From contig JAPXFQ010002822.1 in NCBI GenBank assembly GCA_028564705.1, forward strand, positions 2,279,501 to 2,343,500: DNA of 64,000 bases, given 5' to 3'. This document shows positions 55,170 to 64,000 of the stretch, in pieces. Below the pieces are notes generated by a model. It was not told the origin of the DNA and ran no database searches. It saw only the letters and a list, made by a program, of their open reading frames with translations. Position 1 is the stretch's first letter, and each line of letters starts with the position of its first letter. The translations under genes and the position numbers were made by a program. The stretch is from Apricaphanius iberus (taxonomy: Eukaryota; Chordata; Actinopteri; Cyprinodontiformes; Aphaniidae).

Positions 55170-56180
55170 AGAGTACATTAAGGGTCTGATTCATCAACGG
55201 TTTGCACTTGTTAAAACTGTTGCAAACCGCACAGTGTCACAAAAACAGGCTGTAGCTGATTTACTAAAATGGGGCAGAGAGCTTTGTACCTGTCAAACAC
55301 CAATCCATTAGCCCTATTGCCCATGCTGAAAATGTAATATAGGTGTTTCTGTTAGAAGACACAAAATCTTGGGAGGACAGGCAAATAAGTAGACTTTCCA
55401 GCCGCAGTGTGTGTTACTAACCATCAAACTGTGACATTCAGTCATTCAGAAACTGGTGAAGGCAAGCTATGTTGTGCCCTGGAGCGCAGTGACAGAGTTG
55501 AGGCTGCCGGACACTTTAGCCACTGGGCCCTCTGGCCACCACCAGTAGGTAATGAGTGAAGTGTCTTGCCCAATGACACAACAACTGAGACTGTCAGAGC
55601 TGGGGCTCAAACCGGCAACCTTCCCATTACAAGATGAACGCGCAACTCATGAGTCCCATGTCACCCCATGTCCTCCCAGACATGTCCTAACTATGCGTCA
55701 CAACATTCAGCATAAGTTTATAACTGACATATTCACACACAATATAACCTAATAGTAATTAACACTCTAATGGCCATAAACCTGACAGTTATGTTGCTAT
55801 TTCCCTTTTTTCCCAAAGATTTATAATTTATTCATAATTCACTATGCACTGAGCGCATCTGCATCATTTATCCTTATTAGATTCCTCCGGAAAGGTTGCT
55901 AATCTTCCTGTGTTCCAATTAATAAAATGTAGTAATCATGTGCAACAATGACAATTAGGCTACATATGAGACACTTCAGCAGAATTCATACATTTCAGAT
56001 TACATATTTTCAAGATAAATTTTTTTTCTACCTGCCTGTTATGAGTTGCCCACGCAATCTTAGTAGATCATCTGCAAATGAAGGAAAAACCTATAGTCAC
56101 CAAGGTTTTGCGGAGCAAGCAATTTTGCATTTCTTATTTGCAATTTTGATAAATCAGACATTAAGAGTGATATTTTTCAT
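55170..56180 (+). mobile_element. Unnamed dispersed element, copy B, split by a SINE
   Basis: Starts AAGGGTCTGATTCATCAACG and has CTGTAGCTGATTTACTAAAA, GGGGCAGAGAGC and ACACAAAATCTTGG. After the SINE (55,440-55,690) it has ACATTCAGCATAAGTTTATA and CACACACAATATAACCTAAT, both shared with copy A. The right part has TTATGAGTTGCCCACGCAAT and CTGCAAATGAAGGA. Confidence 0.65.
55440..55690 (-). mobile_element. tRNA-derived SINE, second type, copy C
   Basis: Minus-strand reading gives CATGAGTTGCGCGTTCATCT, then TGGGAAGGTTGCCGG and a B-box-like GGTTTGAGCCCC. It shares the GGCCCTCTGGCCACCACCAG block with the copy at 40.4-40.7 kb. The 3' tail is missing or decayed. It interrupts copy B of the dispersed element. 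Confidence 0.65.
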
Positions 56181-57268
56181 CACACTTAGATACATGGTGA
56201 TAAAGGAAACAGTCTGACAACAGCTACACCTTTTTTTCTACTTACTTGACAGAGGAGGTAATAGGTTAAGTTTGAGCTCTCTGAAAGAGCTATACCTGTT
56301 CATTTTTTTAAGTATAACATTTTGATGCAATTTAACTCGGTGTGTGCATTCTCTAATTGGGCAGTAATAACTGTCAACAACAATGAAATATGATCCCAAC
56401 TGCTGTGCACCCGTGTAATCATCGGATTTAAGACATAGCACTGCAGCTCTCAGGGCATTTCAGAGAATGAACGTGGTAAACAGAAGCAACAACAGGAGGT
56501 TGGTGGGTAATTGCATGTTTATGGTTTATTCAAAAGCCCAGCATGATACAAATGTGTGGGAATGTCTTTCATTGTAGGAACCAAACTGTTTTTGTCATAC
56601 AATTGGTAACTTCCTTTGTTCATGTGTTAGTGTGTTTGTCTGTTTGTGGCAATATGTGTTAGTAATGATGTGTGAGAATGCAGGAACATAAGCCCAATAT
56701 GACTCCAGCATATGTTAATCCCTCACATGTCTAAACATTTTACACAGCAATAATGACATTGTGTGCCCTAAATGTTCATTTATACATGCCTCCAAATCTC
56801 TAGTCACAAACCCACAAGCAGAGTAAGTACTGAAAATAAGTTATTTTTTCTTGACACATCAAAAACTGAACGAAGACAGAAATGGAAGAAGAGAGATGTA
56901 TGATATTAAGACCAGTTTAAGATAGATTAAAGGAAACAAAACTTATTTAAAAAATAAGGGACACATTTAAATTGAGGAAATCAAAAAAATTCAATAAGGA
57001 TTACAAATTAAAATCAATTAGTAAAGGCTATTGTAACAGACTGTTTCCCAGTTATAGGTACCTCACTTAAGCTATTTTTTACAGCAAAGGTGACTTATTG
57101 CCACACCAGTTCTATCCCTCTCTCTATTTACATTCCTTTGTGTATTTTACTGCACTTTGTTATATCCTCATATTTACTTCAAATTGAATGTGATTGTCTC
57201 TTCTGTCAAGGTTACTTCATCTGTTATACTTTGCTCAAAAAATATGAAATTCAAATAATTAAAGTAGC
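56181..57268. other. Unrecognised DNA
   Basis: No supported gene or repeat beyond short A/T runs. Confidence 0.4.
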
Positions 57269-57399
57269 ATAGAAAAGTTAATTTATTTCAGTAATCCGGT
57301 TTAAAAATTGAAACTAATATATGATATAGACTCATTACATGCAAAGTGAGATATTTCATGCGTTTATCTGTTATATTTTTGATGATTATTATTTACTGC

Positions 57400-57757
57400 T
57401 AGTGTTTAACTAATCAAAAAATTGATTCTTGCAGAAATCGAATCGACTATATACTTGCAAGTTCAAAATCTATTTTATTTTTTAGAATAGTTTGCCCTTT
57501 TTACAGCTAAAATAGGAAGGAAAAGTCCAGACAGCCATTTTAAATTTTATGTTTGAAAGGGTTAATACAGTTTACCCAGTGTTAAGTCATTGAATTACAG
57601 GGCATATAAATAAGATAACAGTTCAAAAAAGTGGTTTTAATAGCACTAACCCATAGCAATATCGAACTGGATCAGATTGAATCAGATCAAATTGATTCTA
57701 ACTCTTGAGACTTTGAATCAAATCAATTCTTGAAATTTGAATTGATACCCAGCCCTA
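57400..57757. mobile_element. hAT relic nested in Tc1
   Basis: The right end reads TTGAATTGATACCCAGCCCTA, inverse of the common hAT start TAGGGCTGGGTATC. It is preceded by AAATCAATTCTTGAAATT-type subterminal repeats mirrored on the left by AAAATTGATTCTTGCAG. The Tc1 inner TIR is interrupted exactly here. The flanking 8 bases (TTTACTGC and CTTGAGGC) match at only four positions, so the duplication is decayed or the left edge is misplaced. Confidence 0.6.
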
Positions 57758-57894
57758 CTTGAGGCTTATGAAAACCCAAAATTAAAGTCTTCAAAATATA
57801 GAATATTGCATAAAATCAATAAAATAGAGATTTTAAATAGAGAAATATAGACCTTTGAAAATTAAATCATTCATACATACTTAGTAGTTGGTTT

Positions 57895-57995
57895 GGGCCC
57901 CTGTTGCATCAATTACTGCCTCAATTCTCTGTGGAATGGATGCTATCAGCCTGTAGCACTGCTAAGGTGTCATGGAAGACCAGGCCCCTCATTTA
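57895..57995 (-). pseudogene. Tc1 transposase C-terminus
   Basis: Minus-strand frame reads WSSMTP-stop-QCYRLIASIPQRIEA, then VIDATGAQTNY-stop. This matches the last 35 residues of fish Tc1 transposases (canonical WASITPQQCHRLIASMPRRIEAVI...GAPTKY), with an internal stop where Q is expected. Confidence 0.8.
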
Positions 57996-57999
57996 TCAA

Positions 58000-58935
58000 A
58001 CATTCATAGAAACGGTCCTATATTCTATCCTACGAATGAAATTTAGAATGTTCGCATAAACACTTAAAAATCTGATTTATGAAACTCCTACGTATGTTCC
58101 TCCTCAATCATCTGTTGATAAATCTCATATGTGCGTACCTACCTGCTCATGGCCGTTCACAGTCATTTGCATATAGAAACACCCTCAGTTAACTATATTT
58201 GGTAAAACCACGTACTCTGACACAAGCATGAAATCCTACATTGTTCCCAAAAATAATGGCCATAGAGGGAAGAAAGAAATATCAGTGACACCGAGATCGA
58301 GGTTAAGTATTAGTGGGGCAAAACAGTATTCATGATGAAGTCACCATTAGCAGTTTCTCATCCTGAGGGTGCTCCGATCATCATATTTGATGATAATTTG
58401 AGACACTGCTTTGGCCATCAGTACGCAAGGAAACAGTGGCAACCTGATTCAGTATTAAGCAGGACAATTTAGTTTTCACAGTACAGTTGTCAAACCTTCT
58501 GTTTATAAGTGTAACAATATCCCATTAAGCTGAAGCGCTTGATGTGAAAAATAAATAAATAAATAAATAAAGGGGACTGCGGGAGAGAGCAGATTGTGAG
58601 TGAGAGGTGACAGGATCTCAATGCATGATCACACCCTAAATTAAATTATGTGTTTCTTGGTATATTTCTAACATTTCCTGAGAGTTTATTGCAAGTCCAT
58701 CCACAACTTTAAGTTATTTTGCTAAAACACAGACAGACATCAACATGAGCTCCTTGGTGGAGGCGATAAACTGCTGAGAGAAATATTCAGTGTTGCAGTT
58801 CCTCCATGCTAACAGTACATGCTATGCCTAAGCATGGTTAGAGATGTACTTATATGTAGGAACATTTCTACACACAATTACACATTGATAAATACCACAC
58901 AATGTGTAGAATTCTTCCTAAGCACGAAATACGCA
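58000..58935. mobile_element. Unclassified insertion in Tc1 transposase gene
   Basis: Begins GCCCCTCATTTATCAAACAT and near its right end has TACACATTGATAAATACC, an inverted TTATCAA motif. Repeated words TCCTACG, ACGTATG and TGTGTAG occur throughout. The 'CCTCATTTATCAA' opening is typical of a large teleost repeat family. It replaces the Tc1 region between the IWGAMSSAGPLCFIKS motif and the C-terminus. A short (AAAT)n tract lies at 58,550-58,572. Confidence 0.5.
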
Positions 58936-58942
58936 CAGATTC

Positions 58943-59438
58943 TACATTGTCCTTAATGACTTAATGAAACACAGTGGACCAGCAGATGACATGGCTCCCC
59001 AGATCAACACATACTGCAGAAACTTCACACTGGACTTCAAGCATCTTGGATTGTGTGCCTCTCCATTCTTCCTCAAGACTCTGGGACCATGGTTTCCAAA
59101 TGTGATGAAAAATTTGATCTTTGGACAATAGAGCAAAGTTGTTCCGCAGCGCTTGACAAGAGGAGTAGGTCATTGGTTTGCCTTATGAAGGTCCCCAACA
59201 CTTTTGAATTTCCTTTTTCTGACAATCCTCTATAGGCTGCAGTCATCCCTGTTGCTTGTGCACCTTTTTTTCTTTCACACCTTTCTCTTCCAGATAATGT
59301 TCTATCAATGTGCTTTGATACAACAATTTGGGGATTTCCTACTTCTTTTGCAATTACCTTTTGAGGCTTTCCCTCCTTATGGAGCACGTCAATGATGGTT
59401 TTCTGCACAACTGATCTGACATCAGCAGTTCTGCTCAT
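58943..59438 (-). pseudogene. Tc1 transposase N-terminal and core fragment
   Basis: The start at 59,438 gives MSRTADVRSVVQKTIIDVLH, then KEGKPQKVIAKEVG and VSKHIDRTLSGRERC. This is the first helix-turn-helix DNA-binding domain and linker of this Tc1 family. A frameshifted second part (59,136-58,943) has FITFGNHGPRVLRKNGEAHN and LIWGAMSSAGPLCFIKS, the region after the first catalytic aspartate. A segment between the two, including the second helix-turn-helix, is reduced. Not functional. Confidence 0.85.
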
Positions 59439-59665
59439 GATTGTGATTCCTACTACAAGTATTCCTACCAAACTGAGAGACCACTTGAAGAGTGAGGAAC
59501 CCTTTCATGTGTTTTGTGTTAATTAGCTGATTAGAGACACTTTTCAGCCTAAAACACTGAACCTTTTAAAAGTATTTTAATTATATTGCATTGCATGTCA
59601 TGAGTTTAATTTATACATAAGTTTCACCTTTTAAGTTGAATTACTGAAATAAATGAACTTGTGGA

Positions 59666-60359
59666 CGATATTCTCATTTTAAAGTTTCACCTGTAAGGTT
59701 ATGATCTCCCAACCTTCCCAAACTCCTACTTTTTATGGATAATGACACGCTTTTTTTCTATCACCAGCCTTTTCTGCTTATAACACCACATGTAAAAAGG
59801 ACACATAGTTTAATTAATTTCACAGAATAAAGAAGATAAATATTCCTCCTGGTGTGTCAGTGAAATGACATCCTGAAAGCCAAAGCGTGTTCAGTGGTGT
59901 GTTTTTATGAGTCTTTTTTTCAATTTTCCTCCTATCCATTCACCTGTCACTCTTTCCTGAAGTCCATCACACTCTTTAATGATCTGTGAAGAAAATGCTT
60001 TCAGCGGAGAAAAAAGGACCAAGTAAGAAAGAGAGGATAACTAAGGTCTTAGTCAACTGAATGATACTAAATCCTTACACTTCAGCAGAAACTATAAATA
60101 AACGTGCTTTATGAACTAAAATGCTTTGGAACAAAAATAGAAATAAAATTAAACTTTTGCATTATCAGAAAAGGAAACAAGTGATCTTTCATAATAAAAT
60201 TGGAAAACGAATTACACCATTTTGAAGGCCAATTATATAAGTATTACTAAGAGGTTTGCAGAGGCTCAGGTGATAAAGGGATTGTCCTGAGACTGAAAGG
60301 TTGACCCATGCAATTTCCATTTGCTAAGGTGTCCTTGGTTAAAGACACTTAAAACAACA
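59666..60359. other. Unrecognised DNA
   Basis: No supported feature. Confidence 0.4.
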
Positions 60360-61115
60360 TGTGTGAATAACAGGTGGGGACTAAAACACGCATCAGATGA
60401 TTTACTAAGCAAGCACAGAGAGCACTGTACCCTTTAAACCCGCTGCAAGTTGCATGCTATACGTTTAGCACTTTTGCCCTTGAAGAATATGCAATGGGGA
60501 TGTTTCTGTCAGAAGGCACACAATATTGGGGAGAGAACATCCAAATACATTTTAAAGATGAAACTGTTTGCGGTCTGTTGTGGCACCTTTATTTACTCAG
60601 CAATATGTACTCTATCTCTTTGGCTGCTGTGCACTGGGGAAGGCTGGCTGGCAGACACACCATAGCTCGCAAAGTCCTAATTTGAATACTGATCTTTGCT
60701 CCTCTTATGAATTGAGAAAATAATCTTTGTAGATCGCCCACAAATGAAGGACAACCGACATGCGCAATATTTTTGTGCCAGTGGGAATATTGATTAATGA
60801 AGAGCACAAAAAAGTAAACAGTACTGGAAAAAAATGCAAAGAGCATGTTCCTGATTTCCTGGTGATCTACTAAGATTGTGTAAATAAATGATTACAGGTG
60901 CAAAGAGCAGAATTCAAATAATTACTTAATGTAAGCTGATGTGTGTGCCATTGTTTCTGCCGCATGCACTGCACTACTGCCAGAAAGAGAAGGAATAGGT
61001 TTGTATTTAATACATTTAACGCAACAACCTATTCCAGAGTCAGACCCTGCGCCTGCTTAGTAAATAAGCTGCTGCATGTTTTTGAGCCCACTCTGAGGAA
61101 TGCGCATGTTTTATC
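60360..61115 (+). mobile_element. Unnamed dispersed element, copy C
   Basis: Contains GATGATTTACTAAGCAAGCA, CAGAGAGCACTGTACC, TTTAGCACTTTTGCCC and ACACAATATTGGGGAG. Toward the right it has TTGCTCCTCTTATGAATTGA, GTAGATCGCCCACAAATGAA and GGACAACC, all shared with copies A and B. The right end includes CTGCTTAGTAAATAAGCTGC, which may pair with the left GATTTACTAAGCA as a terminal inverted repeat. Confidence 0.6.
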
Positions 61116-61524
61116 TACTCTGCTCTACTTTTCTTGTTCTAGGGCATTTTAATATGTGTGGCCGTGCCAGAAAATGGCCACATGGCACGGATCTCAGCCC
61201 GTGCTGGAATCCAGTGTTTTACATGAATACAGCAGGTGGCGGTATACAAATAATTTTGTAGCTAACCAACCAACAAACAAGAGAGTGAGAAGTACCTACG
61301 TTATAAAAGGAGTGACAGCCTAGAATGTAAACACACTGGTCTACTGGTCAACTGCTACCTGAAACCATCTATACGGTGAGTGTTGCAGTAAACCCGCCTG
61401 GTGTGTTGCTGTGGGATGCTTGAACAGCGTTGTTTTGATCTTTTTACGGAGGCGTTGCGTTTTCGGTAATTTCGTTTGGCGGTGTCATCACTTCACATCA
61501 CAGAGGTTCCGACTAGACATCATC
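61116..61524. promoter_or_regulatory. Possible promoter-like segment (TATA box, donor site)
   Basis: GTTATAAAAGGAG at about 61,301 is a good TATA-box match, and 75 bp downstream ACGGTGAGTG is a 5' splice-site match. The surroundings are GC-richer with a GGCACGGATCTCAGCCCGTG inverted motif at 61,182-61,201. It could be an LTR, a LINE 5' end or chance. No gene body follows except a Rex3 fragment. Confidence 0.2.
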
Positions 61525-63419
61525 GGCCTTACCTCGACGCACGGCTCTGGCTCTGGAACCCTTCCACTCTGGAGTTTCTCCCTTTGAGAGGCACCGAGCT
61601 GGCGTGGGCATACTTGTTGCCCTCCATCTCTGCGCCTGCATGTTGGGGTTTACCCCGGTGAATGAGAGAGTAGCCCCCCTCTGCCTACTGGTGGGGGGAC
61701 CAGTCCTGACTGTTGTTTGTGTTAGTGCAGTAGATCAGATTACCCGCCCTTCTTGGAGTCCTTGGAGGGGGTGCTGGGCCTTTTTAAAGAGATCTGGGCC
61801 TTTTTAAAAAGATCTCCTCTTTAAAAAGGGGGACCACAGAGTGTTTTCCAACTATAGGTCGATCACACTTCTGAGCCTCCATGATAAAGTCTATTCAGGG
61901 GTTCTGGAGAGGAGGATCCGACAGATAGTTTAACCTCAGATTCAGAAGGATCAATGAGGTTTTTGCCCTGGCCATGGAACACTGGACTAGCTCTACACCA
62001 GTGGTTCCCAAAGTGTGGGGCGCGCCCCCTAGGGGGGGCGTCGTGCCATTGCAGGGGGGGCGCGAGACAAATGAATGATAAACAAAATAACAAAATCACT
62101 ACTTGACAGCTAGCAAAATGGTCAAAACTGGACATTGAAACTGAACTCAGGGTGGCAGTCTCACAACTAAAACCCAGATTTGAGAAGATCTGCAGCAACA
62201 AGCAGGCTCACACCAGTCACTGAGAAGATGGCAGGATTTAAGTCATTTTTTATGACAAACCTTTATTTTAATTTATTTTCCTCTCAGGGAGTTGTTCATA
62301 ATTATTATCCCTTTTTGAACAGAGAACCTTTCTTTTAAAAGAATGAATGGATCACAGTGTGGAATTTTGTTACAACAAATTTAAAAAAGAAAAGCATTAC
62401 GTTGTTAAGATGCTTGAAAAAATTACACTGACAGCAAAAATACTGTTGTACAGACTACAATTAAAAATTTACCCTTACATTTTTTACACTGGTAAGACTG
62501 TTTGTTGTTTTGTTACTTGAGGTTGTATTTTATTGTTATGCAACCCGTTGTTTATTGCAGTCAGCCCTTAATTCGTCCAATTTTCTTAATAAAAGGGTGA
62601 AAGTGAAATAAACTGCAGTGTACTCTGATTGGACAAGGTGTGTGAGTGAGAGAATTTGCGCGGGGGGGGGCGTTTGGTGTTATGTAAACCAAAAGGGGGG
62701 CCCAGAAGAAAATGTTTGGGAACCACTGCTCTACACCCTCAGCGGGGTCGTGGAGGGTGTGTGGGAGTTGGCCCAACCAGTCTACATGTGTTTGTGGACT
62801 TGGAGAAGGTATTCCACTGTTTGCCCCGGAGAATCCTGAAGGGGGTACTCCAGAAGTACAGGCCCTTTGTTACGGGCTGTTAGGTCCCTGTATGACTAGT
62901 GTCAGAGTTTGGTTCGCATTGACAGGAGTAAGTCCGGCTTGTTTCCAGTGAGAGTTGGACTCCGCCAAGGTTGCACTTTGCCACCGATCGTGTTCATAGC
63001 ATTTATGGACAGGATTTCTAGGCGGAGCCAAGGTCATGAGGGGATCCGTTTTGGTGGCCTCAGGGTTGTGTCTCTGCTTTTTGCAGATGATGTGGTCTTG
63101 TTGGCTTCATCTGGACGTGATTTACAACTTTCGCTGGAGTGGTTCGCAGTTGAGTGTGAAGTGGCTGGGATGAGGATCAGCACCTGCAAATCCGATCTTG
63201 AGCCGAAAAAGGGTAGGGTGCCTTCTTCGGGTCGGGGATGGGATCCTTCCTCAATTGGGGGTCTTGTTCACGAATGAGGGAAAAATGGAGCGGGAGATTG
63301 ATAGATGGATTGGTATGGCGTCTGCAGTTATGTGGGCGCTGTACTGGTCTGTCATGGTGAAGAGAGAGCTGAGCCGAAAGGCAAAGCTCTCGATTTACCG
63401 GTAGATCTATGTTCCTACC
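61525..63419 (+). pseudogene. Rex3: Rex3 (RTE-clade LINE) copy 2, internally deleted, hAT-interrupted
   Basis: The first part (61,600-61,785) encodes GILVALHLCACMLGFTPVNE, then VLTVVCV and a PSWSPWRGC segment. This corresponds to the Rex3 endonuclease motifs 'GFTPVDERVA...VLTVVCAYAP'. A deletion at about 61,785-61,811 joins this directly to the RT region (LFKKGDHR-like, then SIRGSGEEDPTDSL-like coding). A 730-bp hAT interrupts it at 61,999-62,728. The RT resumes with VGLRQGCTLPPIVFIAFMDR and VVSLLFADDVVLLASSGRD, with FADD intact. The copy stops abruptly at about 63,419 after the ELSRKAKLSIYR region, without C-terminus or GATG tail. Losing the 3' end is unusual for a LINE and implies a later deletion. 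Confidence 0.88.
61999..62728. mobile_element. hAT (Charlie-like ends) inserted in Rex3, 8-bp duplication
   Basis: Starts CAGTGGTTCCCAAAGTGTGG and ends TTTGGGAACCACTG. Both sides carry CTCTACAC (61,991-61,998 and 62,729-62,736). Removing one copy restores the Rex3 sequence around TAGCTCTACACCCTC, as found uninterrupted at 33,777-33,791. The subterminal regions are strongly G/C-biased (GGGGGGGCG and GCGGGGGGGGG). No transposase is visible, so it is non-autonomous. Confidence 0.93.
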
Positions 63420-64000
63420 CTATATATAAACTATAAACTATAAAATGTAAATTCAAGTTATCAGTAGGTCTAAACTTTCACAGATTAATAGCTAATGAAG
63501 CATGCATTATTTCAAAGTGAGGCTCTTCTCTTGAAACAGGTTTGAATATTTGGTATATTACTGTACTGTAAACTACATTTCGTTGTTCCTCTGGTTCAAT
63601 AACAATAAATCTCTCATTGATTCATTGAATGTCCTGGCCAGGTCAGTAAAAATAAAGAAAAATACATAAAAAGGAACCAATTACATTTTTCAAAAAATAT
63701 ATATTAATGATAGTAATTGTTCCCTATAATGTATAGAGTCAGTTATGGTTCTAGATGTTGCTTACAAAGAGGTTTAGTTTAAGATAATGTGGAGATTTTC
63801 TGATAACCGTTTGTTTTCCTTACATTGCAGCCTTTAAAGAATCTCCCTTGTGTGTGGAGTTTTTCTCATTTGAAAAACAAAAATACAAAAACATTGTATA
63901 AAAAGTCTTAGGAATGCAGTTAAGAAATTGCTGAGTGTGAGTTTTGGATAAAAAAAAATAATAATAATTTGGAAGTCCTTCCACAGATTGTTTAGCATGC
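63420..64000. other. Unrecognised AT-rich DNA
   Basis: Begins right where the Rex3 copy is cut with a TATATATAAACTATAAACTA stretch. No other supported feature. Confidence 0.4.

Larger units (their letters stand above)
57270..59665 (-). mobile_element. Tc1-like transposon with two nested insertions
   Basis: The left end (AGAAAAGTTAATTTATTTCA, then GTAAT and GAAACT blocks) and the inverse of the right end (AAGTTCATTTATTTCAGTAA, then TTCAACTT and GAAACTT) match over about 85 bp. Further in, GAGGCTTATGAAAACCCAAA and AGAATATTGCATAAAATC are standard inner-TIR phrases of this fish Tc1 family. The C-terminus of the transposase is readable at 57,985-57,895 and the N-terminus at 59,438. The middle is displaced by an insertion at about 58,000-58,935, and a hAT relic occupies 57,400-57,757. 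Confidence 0.85.

Overview
This window looks like teleost fish nuclear DNA: AT-rich, eukaryotic, and dense in transposon families typical of ray-finned fishes. These include Tc1/mariner, several hAT groups (some with Tol2-like ends), the RTE-clade LINE Rex3 with a GATG tail, L1- and L2-clade LINEs, tRNA-derived SINEs and long TA microsatellites. I cannot name the species. I find no convincing host gene, rRNA, tRNA gene, CRISPR array or bacterial-type operon. The window reads as intergenic or deep intronic DNA whose only recognisable coding sequence is decayed transposon protein. One weak two-exon candidate lies on the minus strand near 9.2-9.5 kb.

Layout. 0-5 kb: an L2-like reverse transcriptase remnant, then a 1.4 kb hAT element with an 8-bp target duplication and a second hAT element nested inside it. 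5-17 kb: two tRNA-derived SINEs (one inside a long-TIR element), a Tc1 scrap, CCAAT-rich tandem duplications, a MITE-like element and a minisatellite with an exact 143-bp duplication. 17-22 kb: nothing recognised. 22.3-28 kb: a dead minus-strand L1 (ORF1 and ORF2) broken by two insertions. 29-31 kb: a Tol2-like fragment holding a SINE, then a GTTAGGG-containing teleost repeat. 32-35 kb: a GC-rich element with two coding-periodic minisatellites, next to a 5'-truncated Rex3. 36-39 kb: two Tc1 elements with TA target duplications. 40-47 kb: a SINE, a LINE-type 3' tail, and mostly unrecognised DNA. 47.6-52 kb: an L2 remnant split by a 3.4 kb element with 1.3-1.4 kb near-identical inverted arms around a PHD-finger coding core. 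52-61 kb: three diverged copies of one unnamed element, a near-perfect inverted pair of 205-bp repeats, and a Tc1 with two nested insertions. 61-63.4 kb: a second Rex3 with an internal deletion and a 730-bp hAT insertion.

How parts relate. The autonomous elements all look inactive: catalytic residues are lost (L1 FADD reduced to FAD, Tc1 PIE changed to PIK, another Tc1 without its SPDLNPIE segment), frames are broken, or segments are missing. The SINE at 11 kb shares its 3' end with the Rex3 at 33-34.9 kb, which suggests a SINE/LINE partnership. The best candidate for an undescribed system is the element at 48,088-51,493. It has a 6-bp flanking duplication, putative exons repeated in both arms, and a core joining a motif like the C-terminus of PIF/Harbinger transposases to a PHD finger whose conserved tryptophan codon is now a stop.
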